Shown here one piece after another: positions 1-11,234 of a stretch of 64,000 nucleotides of DNA (its first letter is position 1; every line of letters begins with the position of its first letter). Below the pieces are notes generated by a model that saw nothing but the letters and a program-made list of their open reading frames with translations, searched no databases and was not told the DNA's origin. The position numbers and the translations under genes are program-made. Location of the stretch: assembly GCA_026826555.1 (NCBI GenBank), contig JAKSZT010054399.1:5185174-5249173 (forward strand), given 5' to 3'. Source of the DNA: Tolypeutes matacus. Its lineage: Eukaryota; Chordata; Mammalia; Cingulata; Chlamyphoridae.

Positions 1-389
1 TGTAACAAAGACCAAAGACTGTTTGGCTTAAACAACAGGAATTTATTATCATAGTTTTAGAGTCTAGAAGTCCAAAATCAATGTGTCCTCAGGATAATAC
101 TTCTTTAGAATTCTTTGGCTTTCTGGTGGTGGCTTGCCAGCAATCCATAACTCTACCTCTATGTCTGTCCCATGGCCACCTGTCTCCTTCTCTCTGCTAC
201 CCACTGCGTCCAAAATCCTCGGCTTATAGGACTCCAGTTATATTGGATTAAGGCCCACCATGATTTGGTATGGCTTCACCTTAACTAATACCATCATCAA
301 AGATCTGTTTCCAAATGGGTTCACATCCACAGGACCAGGGATTGGCATTTAAACATGTCTTTGTGGGGGACATGATTCATCCATAACAC
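1..389 (-). mobile_element. MaLR-type (MLT1-like) LTR, antisense, cut by window start
   Basis: The block opens with a reversed LTR tail (gtaacaaag...ttggcttaaacaacagg aatttatt), passes the 'tctagaagtccaaaatcaa' segment and ends with 'gggggacatgattcatccataaca'. This is the reverse of the usual MaLR LTR start (tggattgaatcatgtccccc). The same landmarks in the same order recur in the LTRs at 21467, 41231 and 42134. No internal sequence follows, so it looks like a solo LTR. The subfamily is not determined. MaLR elements are ancient ERVL-related retrotransposons without env. Confidence 0.75.
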
Positions 390-2385
390 CCAGTATTTGG
401 AAATTGCAAATGTTCACATTTGAATATAGAAAGCAACAAGAGAGACACCAGCCTGGATAGACATCAAGGATCAAACTAGAAAGGGTGTTTGATATTAAGG
501 AGTTTAGACAACACGGTATCAAAGGTGTTAATGCAGGAAAATGGCATAATCATATTTGTATTTTGAAAAATTGTCTTGGTCTCCCTGCAGAGAATAGATT
601 TAATAGAAGCAAGACAAGAAGGAAAGAATCCTCTAGAAGGTTGTTGAAGAAACCCAGGTAAGAGATGGAAGTAACTTAAGTAAACAAAGTGACAGTAAGG
701 ATGGAAAGAAGGAAATGGATTGAGGTATATTTAGGAGGTGGAAAAACTGAACTTGGTTAGTGATTGATTGGGTAAATGGGCTGAGGAAGAATGGGGAATA
801 AAGGATGATGCTCAGGTTTTAGGTTTGAATTTTGGGGTTGTGGGGCAACACCCTCAGTTAGGAAGGCAAGAATAGAAACTAAGTCTGGTGAAGGATAAGA
901 AGACCAACTTTGGATATACTGACTTTTCAAAAATTATTATTAATATGAGTTATTCTTTTTATCCTAATTAATGATGTTTACTTAGAATTCTTTTTTCTGA
1001 GAAATAAGTTTTCCTTCCAAAGGAGTATGGGTAGGGAGGGGCTATATTTTCTGATTTCCACCACAGAGACAGACTAGAGTATGGTTTAGTCACAGATTTT
1101 CCTTCTTGCCATTCTACAAGTTACTCCATTGTCTTTGGCATTTAGAGTTTTGGGGGAATATTCCTCAGTAGCTATATTTATACTTTTATAGGTGACCTCT
1201 TTTTATTTTTTTTATCCCTTTTTTGGATGCAAGTTAGAGTTTTTTCTTTTTTTAATTTTAAAATTGCTTGTGTCTTGAAGACAAGTTTATTGGTCTTAGT
1301 ATATCTAGTGTCTTGCAGAGCACATGGCTTACGTTGCATATGGAGAGAACACTGGATGAATATATACATGAATAAAGATATAAGTTAAGTTTAGGCAAAC
1401 CTAAAACCAAGCCACTGTTTGTATATTTGACTATAAGTCCCATGTGTAACTGAGCATTGATACAACTTTAGAAAAATCAGATCTGCCACCTTATATTCTT
1501 GCACTTGACAGGGCTGAAAGTTCTGGAAGGCCATTAAGACTTTGCAGGAAGCTTCACCGCTGTTAGAAAGCAACCCCATATCAGCCCCTCTTTCAATACC
1601 TTTTTTATCAAGGGAACTAGGGAACTTCAGAGCCCTACTTAAAAATAAAAATTTTTTAAATGGAGAGTGACGTGGTAAGGGACAAAGATGGAACCTCATT
1701 TTACATTTCTTTTATGGTTTGGATGAAACAAAAGCAGCATCAAAGATACAAAACAAACCGTATGTGAAACTAAAATCTCTCTTTTGTTCTTTTTATATTC
1801 TCTGCTTGACTACCTTGAAGCTGGTTTCTGTCAGTCAGAACAAAGTTCTATCAGAATTTCAGCAACAGTAATTTGTGTTTACACAACATACCAAGAACTT
1901 GTGTGATATGACCAAATTTTAGGAACAAACAAGATAACAAACAGGATCAAATCAAACACACACCTAAGAAGTATATTGATTTGGTCTAATATCAGTGTAA
2001 AAATTTAAAAGGATGCTGTAAATTATAAATTTATACATACACATTTGTACACATATAAAATGTGTTTCTACCAGAGTCACCTAAGATTACAAATATGTAA
2101 TCTTTTCGTGGGAATTCAGAAGACAAAAATATCAAGTACTTTTTCTTGAGTGACACGAAAATATGAGTGATCCTCAGTTTGGTGAGATACTGTCTAAGGC
2201 ATGTGATCCATGTTTATTAGTGAGATAACTGGCTTCAATTGTTTTATTGACTTTTTTGTAAAACTTTGTCATTTAGTGCTTTTTTGTGTAAGTTTTAGCA
2301 GTGTTCCTATTAAGGAAAAAAAAAATCTGAGTTTTGAAAAGTTTTGAGAGCAGTGCTGAAAATTTCTACTCATTAGTAATGCCAA
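390..2385. other. No feature recognised
   Basis: AT-rich sequence with short T-runs around 1201-1260. The open frames here (at most about 100 codons) start and stop at random and show no domain or motif. I see no repeat family I can name. Confidence 0.4.
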
Positions 2386-2775
2386 TGTATTAGAGTTCTC
2401 CAGAGAAACAGAAGCTAATATATATATATATATATATATATAATTTAATATATTATGAGGAATTGGCTCACACAACAGTGGGGGCTGGCAAGTCTGAATT
2501 CTGTAGGGTAAGCTAGTTGACTGAAATTGAGGGAGAAATTCTTCTAATTTCTAAAGTTCTCTGTTCTGGCTTTTAAGACCTCTATCTGATTGGATGAGGC
2601 TTCCCACATTGCTGACAGCAATCTCCTGTGTTGATTGTGGATGCAGTCAACTGATTATAGATGCAAATCCATTTACACAGAATACCCTCACAGTGACAAT
2701 CAGGCCAGTGCTTGCTTGATTAAATAACTGAACCAGATAACCTAGCCAGGCTGACACATGAATTTAGCCATCACA
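2386..2775. mobile_element. LTR-like interspersed repeat bounded by TG...CA
   Basis: Begins 'tgtattagagttctccagag', carries a (TA)n run, then 'aggaattggctcacacaa' and 'gattggatgaggcttcccac', and ends 'gccatcaca'. I recognise this arrangement as a common mammalian interspersed repeat with LTR-style TG...CA ends, but I cannot name the family safely. I see no clear flanking duplication. The internal TA run probably expanded after insertion. Confidence 0.55.
2417..2443. repeat. (TA)n microsatellite
   Basis: About 13 uninterrupted TA units inside the LTR-like repeat that begins at 2386. Confidence 0.9.
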
Positions 2776-3990
2776 GAGAGGAAGTCTAGAAATTTTGAAT
2801 TATTTGGGTAAAGAGTTGAACTGAATTGATCTTAAAGATACTTGCCTGCAGATCAATTATCCTGCAAAACTGTTAACTGCTCTTAGTACTGGCAGTAGTC
2901 ATAGAGTTAAAGACCTGATTGATAGCGTATCAATTCCAAGGACAAATCTAACAAACTAAAACAAACCAAACGAAGAAAAGATGAGCCATCTCTATCCATC
3001 TTAGGCCATTTACAACACATGTGACGCCATATTTTTTTCTAGCAATCAATACGCACCATTAAAAACCCTGTGAATCTGATTTCTTATGCATACTTCTGAG
3101 GGGTCAGTCAGAGTGGGTGAGTAAAATACATTTTTTAAAGTAAAAAATTGCTCTTGATGTTAGTTTTACTTTATTAATTATAATTTTCTACCTAGACACA
3201 CTTAGACATACTCTAAACATGTACAAAAGCTTGGCTCAAGTAGGAGTTTTAGCCTTACCCTGAATCTTGGGAATTTCCTGGGTTCACCTATAGGTGAGTC
3301 TGGTTTTAGCAGTCCCTAGTGTCTAGAGGGAGAGTAGTAGGATCCGAGCAACCCAGAAATCAGCCCCTAGTGGGCCAGAGAAATAAATTATAATGAGCGA
3401 AAAGGAGTTGTTTGTCATAAATCACAATGAAATACTCAGTAGCACACCCACATACTTAACAAACCTTGCAAATAAGGATTCCGGATTTACCGGCTCTTGC
3501 CAAACTTTTCAGTGACTTTCCTTCACTCCAAGAGGCACACAGTCATAAAAGGATGAAACAACATTCCTTACCATTCACAAATCAATTGCTCACCCAAGAA
3601 ATTGGCAGTCACAGATTAGCCATGCTTCCTCACTGTCTCTAACACTATTAATGGTGTCTTTCCTCTAAATGCACAGAATTCTAGATCCCCTAAATAGAAG
3701 TGGGTGACATTTGTCATGCATCTCTGAAGACCTGCTTTCCAGAAGCCAATCACTATTTATCAAGCACTTATTCATGTCAAGCACTTGCTACTCAAATCAC
3801 CTTATAATCCCTATTATGTATTTCTTCACAGTGTAAGGATCTGAAACCGTTTTAAAGAGGGATTCTGGGGTACTGCAAAACAAAGTGACAACTGGATATG
3901 ACATGGAACTTTATTCCTAGACAAAGCCTTTACCCTTGGATTTTTAATCTAATACACAGTACACTAGATCTCTGGTACTCTTACGTTTGG
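2776..3990. other. No feature recognised
   Basis: Mixed-composition sequence without an open frame of note, tandem repeat or nameable transposon. Confidence 0.4.
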
Positions 3991-4132
3991 GCCAGGGTCC
4001 AACAGCACCCCCATAAGATGAACTTGTTAGAAATGCAGCATCTGGGACTCCAGCAACAACCCAGTGAATTAGACTCTCTAGCTTAAGAAGCTCCCCAGGT
4101 GATTTGTAGGAACATTAAAGTTGGAGAAAGAC
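3991..4132. mobile_element. MER5A-like hAT MITE relic
   Basis: Contains 'aacttgttagaaatgcagcat', then 'ccagtgaattagactctcta', then 'ccccaggtgattt' and 'cattaaagttggagaaagac'. These are the ordered landmarks of the non-autonomous hAT family MER5A (tgttagaaatgcag..., aggtgatt..., gtttgagaacc). Terminal repeats are eroded. Known to be non-coding and inactive. Confidence 0.65.
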
Positions 4133-5284
4133 TGAGCTAGACCAACTTTGTCTGATTTGTGTCTAATAATTTTAATATTTGTGCTAAAAAAATTAGATGT
4201 TTGTAGCACCAGTCTTTCAGAAAATTACAGTTGAGGATTAAACCTGAGAAACAAAGCTAAGATCCTAAAATTCAGTCTCCAACCTTGTTCTATCACCATG
4301 AGAAAATACACTCTTTCCACTCTCTGAAATAATGATTTCCTTGTGCATATATGTTAGCTGTAACTCCTTAGGTGTCATTCAGTACACCCATGTAGAAGCA
4401 ACAGTGCAGTGAGCAAAGTTGACTTGTCCCAAATAACTTGGGTAGCATTGTTTTAATAAAACCTGATGCAATCGAATGCCATAGGCCTTGTTCATACAGT
4501 TTGCAGTAAATCCCACAGGCTAACTGAAATAACCAAACCCGTTCACTCTCACAAAGTATAATGCAATGTACCAAAATGTTCTCAGGCCAAGCCGGTAAAA
4601 TAGCTGCTCTCTACAAGCTAATATCTTTGAACTATCATTCGGTGGATTGTAACTGTTCTCATCTCCTCTTATCCATCCCACTTGGATCACAAGGACATTC
4701 AAACACATACACCCACCCAGTCTGCTCCCAGGCTCCATATCCTTTGTACCTAGGAGGAGGAGAGAGTCATGGATGTCAGGATAGCTACCCAGAAGTGAGC
4801 TGGAGGAGCCAAGATAAGATGAGGGTATAAATAGCAGTCCTTCATAATAATGCTTATAAAGCTCTCTCCTTTGCCACAATCCTGGTATTTACCACTGTCC
4901 TTTGTTTGATCTGAGACTGACTTGAAATGTCCTAGACCAACAAAATTCCCAAGGCCAGTAGCTGTGTCATTTAGTGTTCTAGGAAAACATGTGATGAAGT
5001 TATAAGAGCAGCCCTTCTGGAGACCTGCATTTGCCTCCAGCAAAGTTCATTTGGTGTGATCTGCTGAGCAGTGGGTCAGATTCACACAAGGAGGCAGAAT
5101 CGAGGTGTCCAAGGAGATGCTGCAGGCTAGAAAGAGACCCCCAACTCCCACCCACAGCAGGGCCAGCCTGCTCACACACCTCGCTCTACTGAAGTTAGGG
5201 TCTGGAGCACTGCTTGCTACTAGGCTCATCTTTAAGAAGCATAATAAATTCATTTGCACGGTGCTTTTACAGTTTACAAAATAT
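4133..5284. other. No feature recognised
   Basis: Overlapping frames of up to 119 codons occur on both strands around 4520-5043. None has a recognisable domain, and both strands are open together, as expected by chance. Confidence 0.35.
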
Positions 5285-5375
5285 TTCCAGAAACAGTCAT
5301 TCATTCAACAAATGTTTCTTGAGCACTGCTATGTGCCCACTGCTATTCTTGGGACTGGAAAGAAACAAGTAATAA
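5285..5375 (-). mobile_element. L2 3'-end fragment
   Basis: 'attcaacaaatgtttcttgag' followed by 'gctatgtgcccactgctattctt' is the reverse of the L2 3' terminus (caataaatatttgttgaatga). It is strongly diverged, as expected for this ancient mammalian LINE. Confidence 0.55.
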
Positions 5376-5435
5376 GTCAAATAGTGCTACATATAATAAT
5401 AACTCTTATAAGGATCCTGTGAAACAGAAAAAGTA

Positions 5436-5570
5436 TTACCATCCCCAGTTTAAGATGGAAACTGAAGTGGAGGACAGTTAGTGGCTTGGTGTAAGCTAAT
5501 GGATGACAGTGTAACCTGAAGACTGGGTCTCCTGGCTCAAGATCTGGTACTCTTTCCTTTAGATTATAAA
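5436..5570 (-). mobile_element. MIR fragment
   Basis: 'ccatccccagtttaagatgg' then 'ctggctcaagatctggtact' matches the reversed MIR core and tRNA-side landmarks (cccattttacagatgaggaaactga). Diverged ancient SINE. Confidence 0.5.
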
Positions 5571-6889
5571 ATGCTTCTTGGTCCTCCCTCAGATTTTTAC
5601 ATCACCTTTCAAACCGAACTCCTAAATGGACAACAGAAAAGCAGGATCAAGAACAAACGAAAGGGCAAATGATTATTTAAAAAAAAGGGGGGCGGGGGAG
5701 AGATAGGAAAACCGGGATAGTGGCAGAATAAACAATTCATTCCACTATTCAGCCTGGACATTTCCACCAGGCACAAACAAACAGCAGGATCACGCCTTCT
5801 GCCTGCCTGTGCATGCCCACCAGCTCACCAGTGGCTCACGGGAGAGGGACTTTTGAACTGATTAGTATTCTTGGCACAGAAGGGTAATGTCATCGCAACT
5901 CTTAGGCTAATCATGGTCTGAGTGAATGGTTTTCCACCCAAACTTTTTTTCAGTTGGTTGCGAAGTGATTGCATCTGAGCAATCCATGCTCATTTTCCTT
6001 CTTTGACACTGAGACCCGGGGCACAGAAGGTGGCGTCTCAGAATGCCACACCACTCAACCAGGTGGCTCCAGTCAGACAGACTCCATTCAGAAACACTTA
6101 GGCTGTGCCTTCCGTTTAAATCCTGTGCAGATGGCACAATGGAAATAGCAAGAAGGAAAAGAGAAGAGCATTTTCAAGGAGAAGGGGCTGAATAATGAGG
6201 CAGAGGGGGGAAAGCTGTGCTCTCTGCTGCACTCAATTGGATGTCTATATGTTTCTTTAAGGGTCTTCCCCTGACTTGGGGAGGTAAAATATGGGTCACA
6301 TAAACACACCATTGTTATGGCAATTACTCACCGGTGACATATAGAGAAGATTCTGTTACCTGTAAAAGGCTAGTAAATACTGACATGACATTTTAAAACT
6401 GCTTCTGCTTCAACAAGGCAAGAGGATCACATTTCTCGTCTCTTTTGCTCATCACCCCGTCCCCATGCACACCCTCTTCCCCTTCAACACATTCTTCCCA
6501 AATCTCCAAATAAGATCCCCAAATCACTTACAGCAGGACAACAGTAGCAGAGTCCTTAGCCAATTTTCCACTTGGGTTCCAAAGGGGAAGGAAAATTTTA
6601 TCTGTACTTTCAGAATGAGTCTCCAGAACATCTGGGGTGGAAGGCTCAGTCATCCAAGGGTGTTTCTGGAATGTAAATTTAGCAAGTAGTGTAGCCCAGG
6701 CTGAGAGAATTTCTTCCTCTACATGAACTTCCACATATCAGTATAAGTGGAAGCTGGAAAAAACTCACATAAACTACACTTTCCCTGCAGGTTTTAAGTT
6801 AATTGCGAACTCCACCTTAGGGATTTCCAAAGCCCTAGACACTTTGAAAGTTTCTCATTTTATTAAACATGTTGGTGGAGGCTCCACTG
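5571..6889. other. No feature recognised
   Basis: Includes a short purine/G-rich stretch near 5678-5705. Frames of 70-76 codons on both strands show no domain. Confidence 0.4.
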
Positions 6890-7080
6890 ATCAAGTGATT
6901 CAGCATGGTAAAAAAGAAGAGGCATGGGAATGGAGATCAGGAGTGCCTCTCCTTCTTTCACCACTAATTCCCTAGGTGACTGTGGGGAAAAGTCACTTTT
7001 CTTCTGTTTCCTCACCTATAAAATGGAGAAGATATCAAGTCCTGCACAACCATATCACAGAGAAGTTTTAAAGTTAAAAT
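6890..7080 (+). mobile_element. MIR fragment
   Basis: 'ctaggtgactgtggggaaaag' followed by 'ctgtttcctcacctataaaatgga' fits the MIR sense core (gtgaccttgggcaag...cagtttcctcatctgtaaaatgg). Confidence 0.6.
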
Positions 7081-7999
7081 GAAATACTACATGACAAACT
7101 ATTAGGGAAAAGCTGCTGAAAGTACATTCAATGTAGGTTTTGTAGTTATTCATTATTATTATTATTGAATAATTAAATTCTGAAATGTTTCCATGGGTAA
7201 AAAAAAATTTTAAGACATTTTGAGACTTCTTTTTTATATTGTTGTAAATGCTATTCATGTGATGCCAGTGAATCTTTTAATTTAATATTAGAATATACCC
7301 TATAACAGTGGTTCTCAAAGTATGGTCTGTGGACATCTGGGGTTATCTGAGGTCTTCTGAGCGTCTGTGAGATCAAAGTTATTTTAATAATAGCAATAAG
7401 ATGTTATTTGCCCTTTTCCCTGTGTTGACATTGGCACTGATTGTGCAACACCAAAAGTGGGTAAACTAGCAGCCTCCTATACCAGTCAAGTCAGTGGCAC
7501 CAGACTGTACTAGGAGTCACTGTATTCTTCATAACCACACACTTGCACAAAAGAGAAAAAAGGGGAAAAAAGTCGTTTCATGTCCTCATTGAAGCAGGAA
7601 AAATGATTAATTTTAGTAAATCTCTGTCCTTAACTGCATGTCTTTTCAATATTCTATGTAATGAAATAGGAAATATGCATAAAGCACTTCTAAGTATCCT
7701 CAAACACATATACAATTGTTTGAGTTGCAAGCTGAAAGAGCCTGTTTTTCATGGAATGACATTTTTCCTTGAAAAACAACTAACAGCAAATTGTCATTAT
7801 TCAGACTTGGATATTTGGTAGATTTTTCTTGAAATTGAATAAAGAGAGCTTGTTACTTCAAGGAAAATGACTGAGAATACTTGTTACCAAAGATAACAGT
7901 TGAGCCTTCAAGCAAAAATTAGAATGTTGGAAAACTTGTATCTGCTACTCTAAACCTAAGAGCTTCCCATTCAATACTTAAAAGCTTTTCTAATGAGAT

Positions 8000-8460
8000 T
8001 GGTGATATTTAAAAATGTGATTTACATGTGATTATATATTGTACAATGAAATGAGCCAATATTTGGGAGATCTATATAAATCAGGAGCCAATATTTTCCA
8101 GATGATCAATGCATTATGATACAAAATCATGCTTGGGTAAAAGATCAATTTAAAATGGATTTTATTGTAGTAGAGTATGAAAGTTTATTGATATGATTTC
8201 AGATTCTACATTGCAATTAATCTTCTGAAAATTTTACTTGTTGAATTTTGAAGTAGTATCAGAGGAAACTATCATAATAATCTGAAAAGGCTATACTGTA
8301 CCCGCTCCCTTTGCCAACTCCAGTTTGTGTGTGGCTACATTTTCTTCAGAATCTTAAACCAAAATTATATTTCACAACAGATTGAATGCAGAAGCAGAGA
8401 TGAGAATCCAGATGATTTCTATTAAACCATACATTAAAACGATTTACACAAATGTGAAAT
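8000..8460 (+). pseudogene. hAT transposase C-terminal remnant
   Basis: In the frame starting at 8341 the sequence reads a stop-containing peptide that includes NRLNAEAEMRIQ and SIKPYIKT. I recognise this as the C-terminal dimerisation (hATC) end of a Charlie/Buster-type transposase. A taa stop interrupts it at 8356-8358. Upstream DNA from about 8000 (for example 'gagccaatatttgggagatct') seems to belong to the same decayed gene, but no open frame survives. It lies between the left terminal repeat and the MaLR insertion. It cannot make a protein. Confidence 0.5.
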
Positions 8461-8530
8461 AATGTACGCTTCTGATTTTTTTGTTTGGGAAAATATAATT
8501 ATTTTCATAAAAATACTTTATATTACTATG

Positions 8531-8922
8531 TGTTGTGGATTGAATCATGTCTCCCACAAAAACATGTTCAAATCCCAAACCCCGGTCACTTAAATGTGAA
8601 CTCATTTGTAAAGATGATCTTCCAAGACTATTAGTTAAGGTGAGGCCACACTGAATCAGGGTTGGCCTTAATCCAATATGACTGGAGTCCTTAGCAGAGG
8701 AAGTTTGGACATAGGCTGTACGGTGGGGGAGAGAGCCATTTGAGGCAGATATCGAGTTATGAATTGCTGACAAGGCACTGCCAGACTTCACAGAAAGCAC
8801 GATTCTGATGACATCTTGATTTCAGACTTCTAGCCTCCCAAACTGGGAGACAATAAATTTCTGTCACTTTATGCCAGCTAGTTGGTGGTATTTTGATTCA
8901 GCAGCCCTGGCAAACTAAGACA
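8531..8922 (+). repeat. 5' LTR of the MaLR provirus
   Basis: Starts 'tgttgtggattgaatcatgt' and ends 'ggcaaactaagaca'. A near-copy at 16503-16901 shares 'agtcactgccagacttc' type landmarks, but the two differ by many substitutions and small indels. An 'acaataaat' polyadenylation signal lies near 8850. Confidence 0.85.
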
Positions 8923-9145
8923 ATTTTTGGTACTGGGTAGAGGAGTACTGCTGTAACAAATGGCGCTGTGTAGAAGTGGCTTTGGAATTGACTAATGGGT
9001 AGCTGGATGAATCTTGGTAGTAGAAGCCTAGTTTGCCTTGAAGAAACTGTTAGAAATATGGATGATTCCAGTGAGGCCTTAGAAGGAAATGATGAAGGTG
9101 TTATGGGAGACTGGAGGAAAGGTGATTCTTGTTAAAAAGTTGGAG

Positions 9146-10216
9146 CTTCTAGGGTTTAGGACAGCAGGTGAAGGCTGCACACCACCCAGAGGAAAGAGGA
9201 ACAGAAGAGGGAAATCGCGACAACAGAACCGTGAGTTGCAAGTAGCAGCTTCTGCTGCTGCCGGCACCCTCCCCCACACTCTTCAGAATTCTCGGGCCCC
9301 TGGGCCTGCGACCACAGACAAAGGGGGCTACAGGAATCTGCCACTTCCGGAAAGGAGAGAGAGAGGGACACAGCCTTAGGCTGACTCAGGTTCTGACCTG
9401 AAATTTGGGCTGCAGAGCCCCACGGACCCTTCTACAGGGCCCAGAAAGGACTGGAGAAATCCAACCCTCACAACCTCCCTCTCTTCTAGCCTGGACTAAT
9501 TGTTGAGGACACCACAGGAGAGGGGAGAGAGAGCCTGGGGCTGACCCTGCTTTGGACTCCCAGGTTTGGTCTGCCCTGTCCCGAGAGCCCTTCCAGGCTG
9601 GGTGGGGCTGCGCCATTGTTTGCCTTGGAGCCTGCAAGGGGCTAAAGATATACATACCTCCCAATCTCCTCCTCTACTAACAGGGACTGATTGTTGAGGA
9701 TTCAGAAGGGAGTGGAAATATTTCCTAGCTGGGAAAAGGGAGGTGCCACAAGAGAAGGCTGGAGAACTGTCTCAGAAAGTTTGAATCACAGGGCTCTTAG
9801 CCCCCAGACAGGAAGCGCTATCACATTGATCTGGTCTGTGTCACAACAAATACGCTCCGACCAGGCATGAATTGAGAGCTGCCAACAAGCGCCATCTCCT
9901 GGAAGACCAAGGAAGTTCACATAAGAAAATTAATAAGTAAGAGAGGCTTTTCCTGGCCTCTATAGCCTCCCTGCCCAAGGCCCTAGGAAATGACTCTACA
10001 ACCAATTACTGGGTCCAGTGCCCAGTTTTGAGCAACCAGCAGAACAATCCTAACAATCAAGGTTGAGCCAAAAATAAAAAAGTGTTGGTAACTCAGAGCC
10101 TCCTGCCACTAAAACTCCATAAAAGAGAAAGAGATAGAGCACCTAAGTAAAATACAAACTAACCAGATGCCTAAGCACCAGCAAAAAATTACGAGCCATA
10201 CTAAAAAATAGAAGAC
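9146..10216 (+). promoter_or_regulatory. L1 5' UTR (internal promoter region)
   Basis: About 1.07 kb of GC-richer DNA between the upstream target duplication and the ORF1 start. In L1 this region carries the internal RNA polymerase II promoter. Two partly repeated blocks can be seen: 'ggactaattgttgagga' near 9493 and 'ggactgattgttgagga' near 9684, each preceded by a similar pyrimidine stretch. This hints at a degenerate ~190-bp unit. Short frames here have no recognisable domain. Promoter function is inferred from position. Confidence 0.65.
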
Positions 10217-11128
10217 ATGGCACAAGAAAAGGAATACAGCAAAGTCCCAGAAGAGATGCAGAATTTGAGAGAACTAATCAGTGAGATGAGCACACATTTC
10301 CAAAATCAAATTAATGAGATGAAAGAGAATATAGTTAAAGAGATCAATGACATCAAGAAGTCATTGAGCGAACGTAAAGAAGAATTTGAAATCCTGAACA
10401 GAAAAGTAACGGAGTTCATGGGAATGAAAGACAAAATAGGTGAAGTCAAAAATACATTTGAAGCATACAACAGCAGACTCGAAATGATAGAAGAAAGAAT
10501 AAATGATACTGAAGACAGAGCAGTTAAAATTGAAGAGAGAAAAGAACAGAGAGAGAAAAGAATGGAAAAAATTGAGCAGGGTCTCAGAGAGTTGAATGAG
10601 AACACAAAACGCAAGAACATACGTGTCATGGGAGTTCCAGAAGGAGAAGAGAAAGGAAAAGGAGCAGAAAGAGTATTTGAGGAAATAATAGCTGAAAATT
10701 TCCCAACTCTCATGAAAGAAATGAACTTACATGTCCAAGAAGCACACTGTACCCCAATAAGAATAAATCCAAATAGACCTACACCAAGACACATATTATT
10801 CAGAATGTCAAATGTAAAAGATAAAGAGAAAATGCTCAGAGCAGCAAGAGAGAAGCAAACGATCACGTACAAAGGACGTCCAGTAAGACTTAGTGCAGAT
10901 TTCTCTTCAGAAACCATGGAGGCGAGAAGACAGTGGTATGATACAATTAGGAAAATGAAAGAGAAAAACTGCCAGCCAAGAATTCTTTATCCAGCAAAAC
11001 TGTCCTTCAAATATGAAGGTGAATATAAAGTATTCACAAACAAACAGAAACTAAGAGAGTTTGCAAAAAAGAATCCACCTTTGCAGGAAATATTAAAGGA
11101 AGCCTTAGAACCTGAAAGAAAAAGATAG
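10217..11128 (+). CDS. L1 ORF1 protein (RNA-binding nucleic-acid chaperone), open frame
   Basis: This is a 303-codon frame from atg to tag with no internal break, somewhat shorter than the 338 residues of human ORF1p. Residues 1 to about 128 are charged and heptad-rich (for example EEMQNLRELISEM), as expected for the trimerising coiled coil. RKNIRVMGVPEG at 132-143 and RHILFRMSN at 191-199 mark the RRM. ARRQWYDTIRKMK at 237-248 and RILYPAKLSF at 255-264 mark the C-terminal domain. In L1, ORF1p trimers coat the element's RNA in cytoplasmic particles. The start is chosen because coiled-coil coding begins right after it and the preceding 5' UTR is stop-rich. Intact reading does not prove expression; ORF2 of this copy is ruined. 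Confidence 0.85.
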   Translation: MAQEKEYSKVPEEMQNLRELISEMSTHFQNQINEMKENIVKEINDIKKSLSERKEEFEILNRKVTEFMGMKDKIGEVKNTFEAYNSRLEMIEERINDTEDRAVKIEERKEQREKRMEKIEQGLRELNENTKRKNIRVMGVPEGEEKGKGAERVFEEIIAENFPTLMKEMNLHVQEAHCTPIRINPNRPTPRHILFRMSNVKDKEKMLRAAREKQTITYKGRPVRLSADFSSETMEARRQWYDTIRKMKEKNCQPRILYPAKLSFKYEGEYKVFTNKQKLREFAKKNPPLQEILKEALEPERKR

Positions 11129-11234
11129 TAGAGAGAGGCTTGGAGGAGAGTATAGAAGAAAGAAAAGCAGAAAGGATAACCAAAAGAGTAAAGAGAGACA
11201 AAAATAAGATGACATATGAAAACCAAAGAATAAA

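Noticed and set aside
4520..4879. 119-codon antisense frame
   Set aside because: No domain; a plus-strand frame overlaps it, as expected by chance.
10306..10917. 203-codon antisense frame
   Set aside because: Shadow of L1 ORF1; its Ser/Leu/Ile/Phe-rich peptide is the usual complement of A-rich coding DNA.
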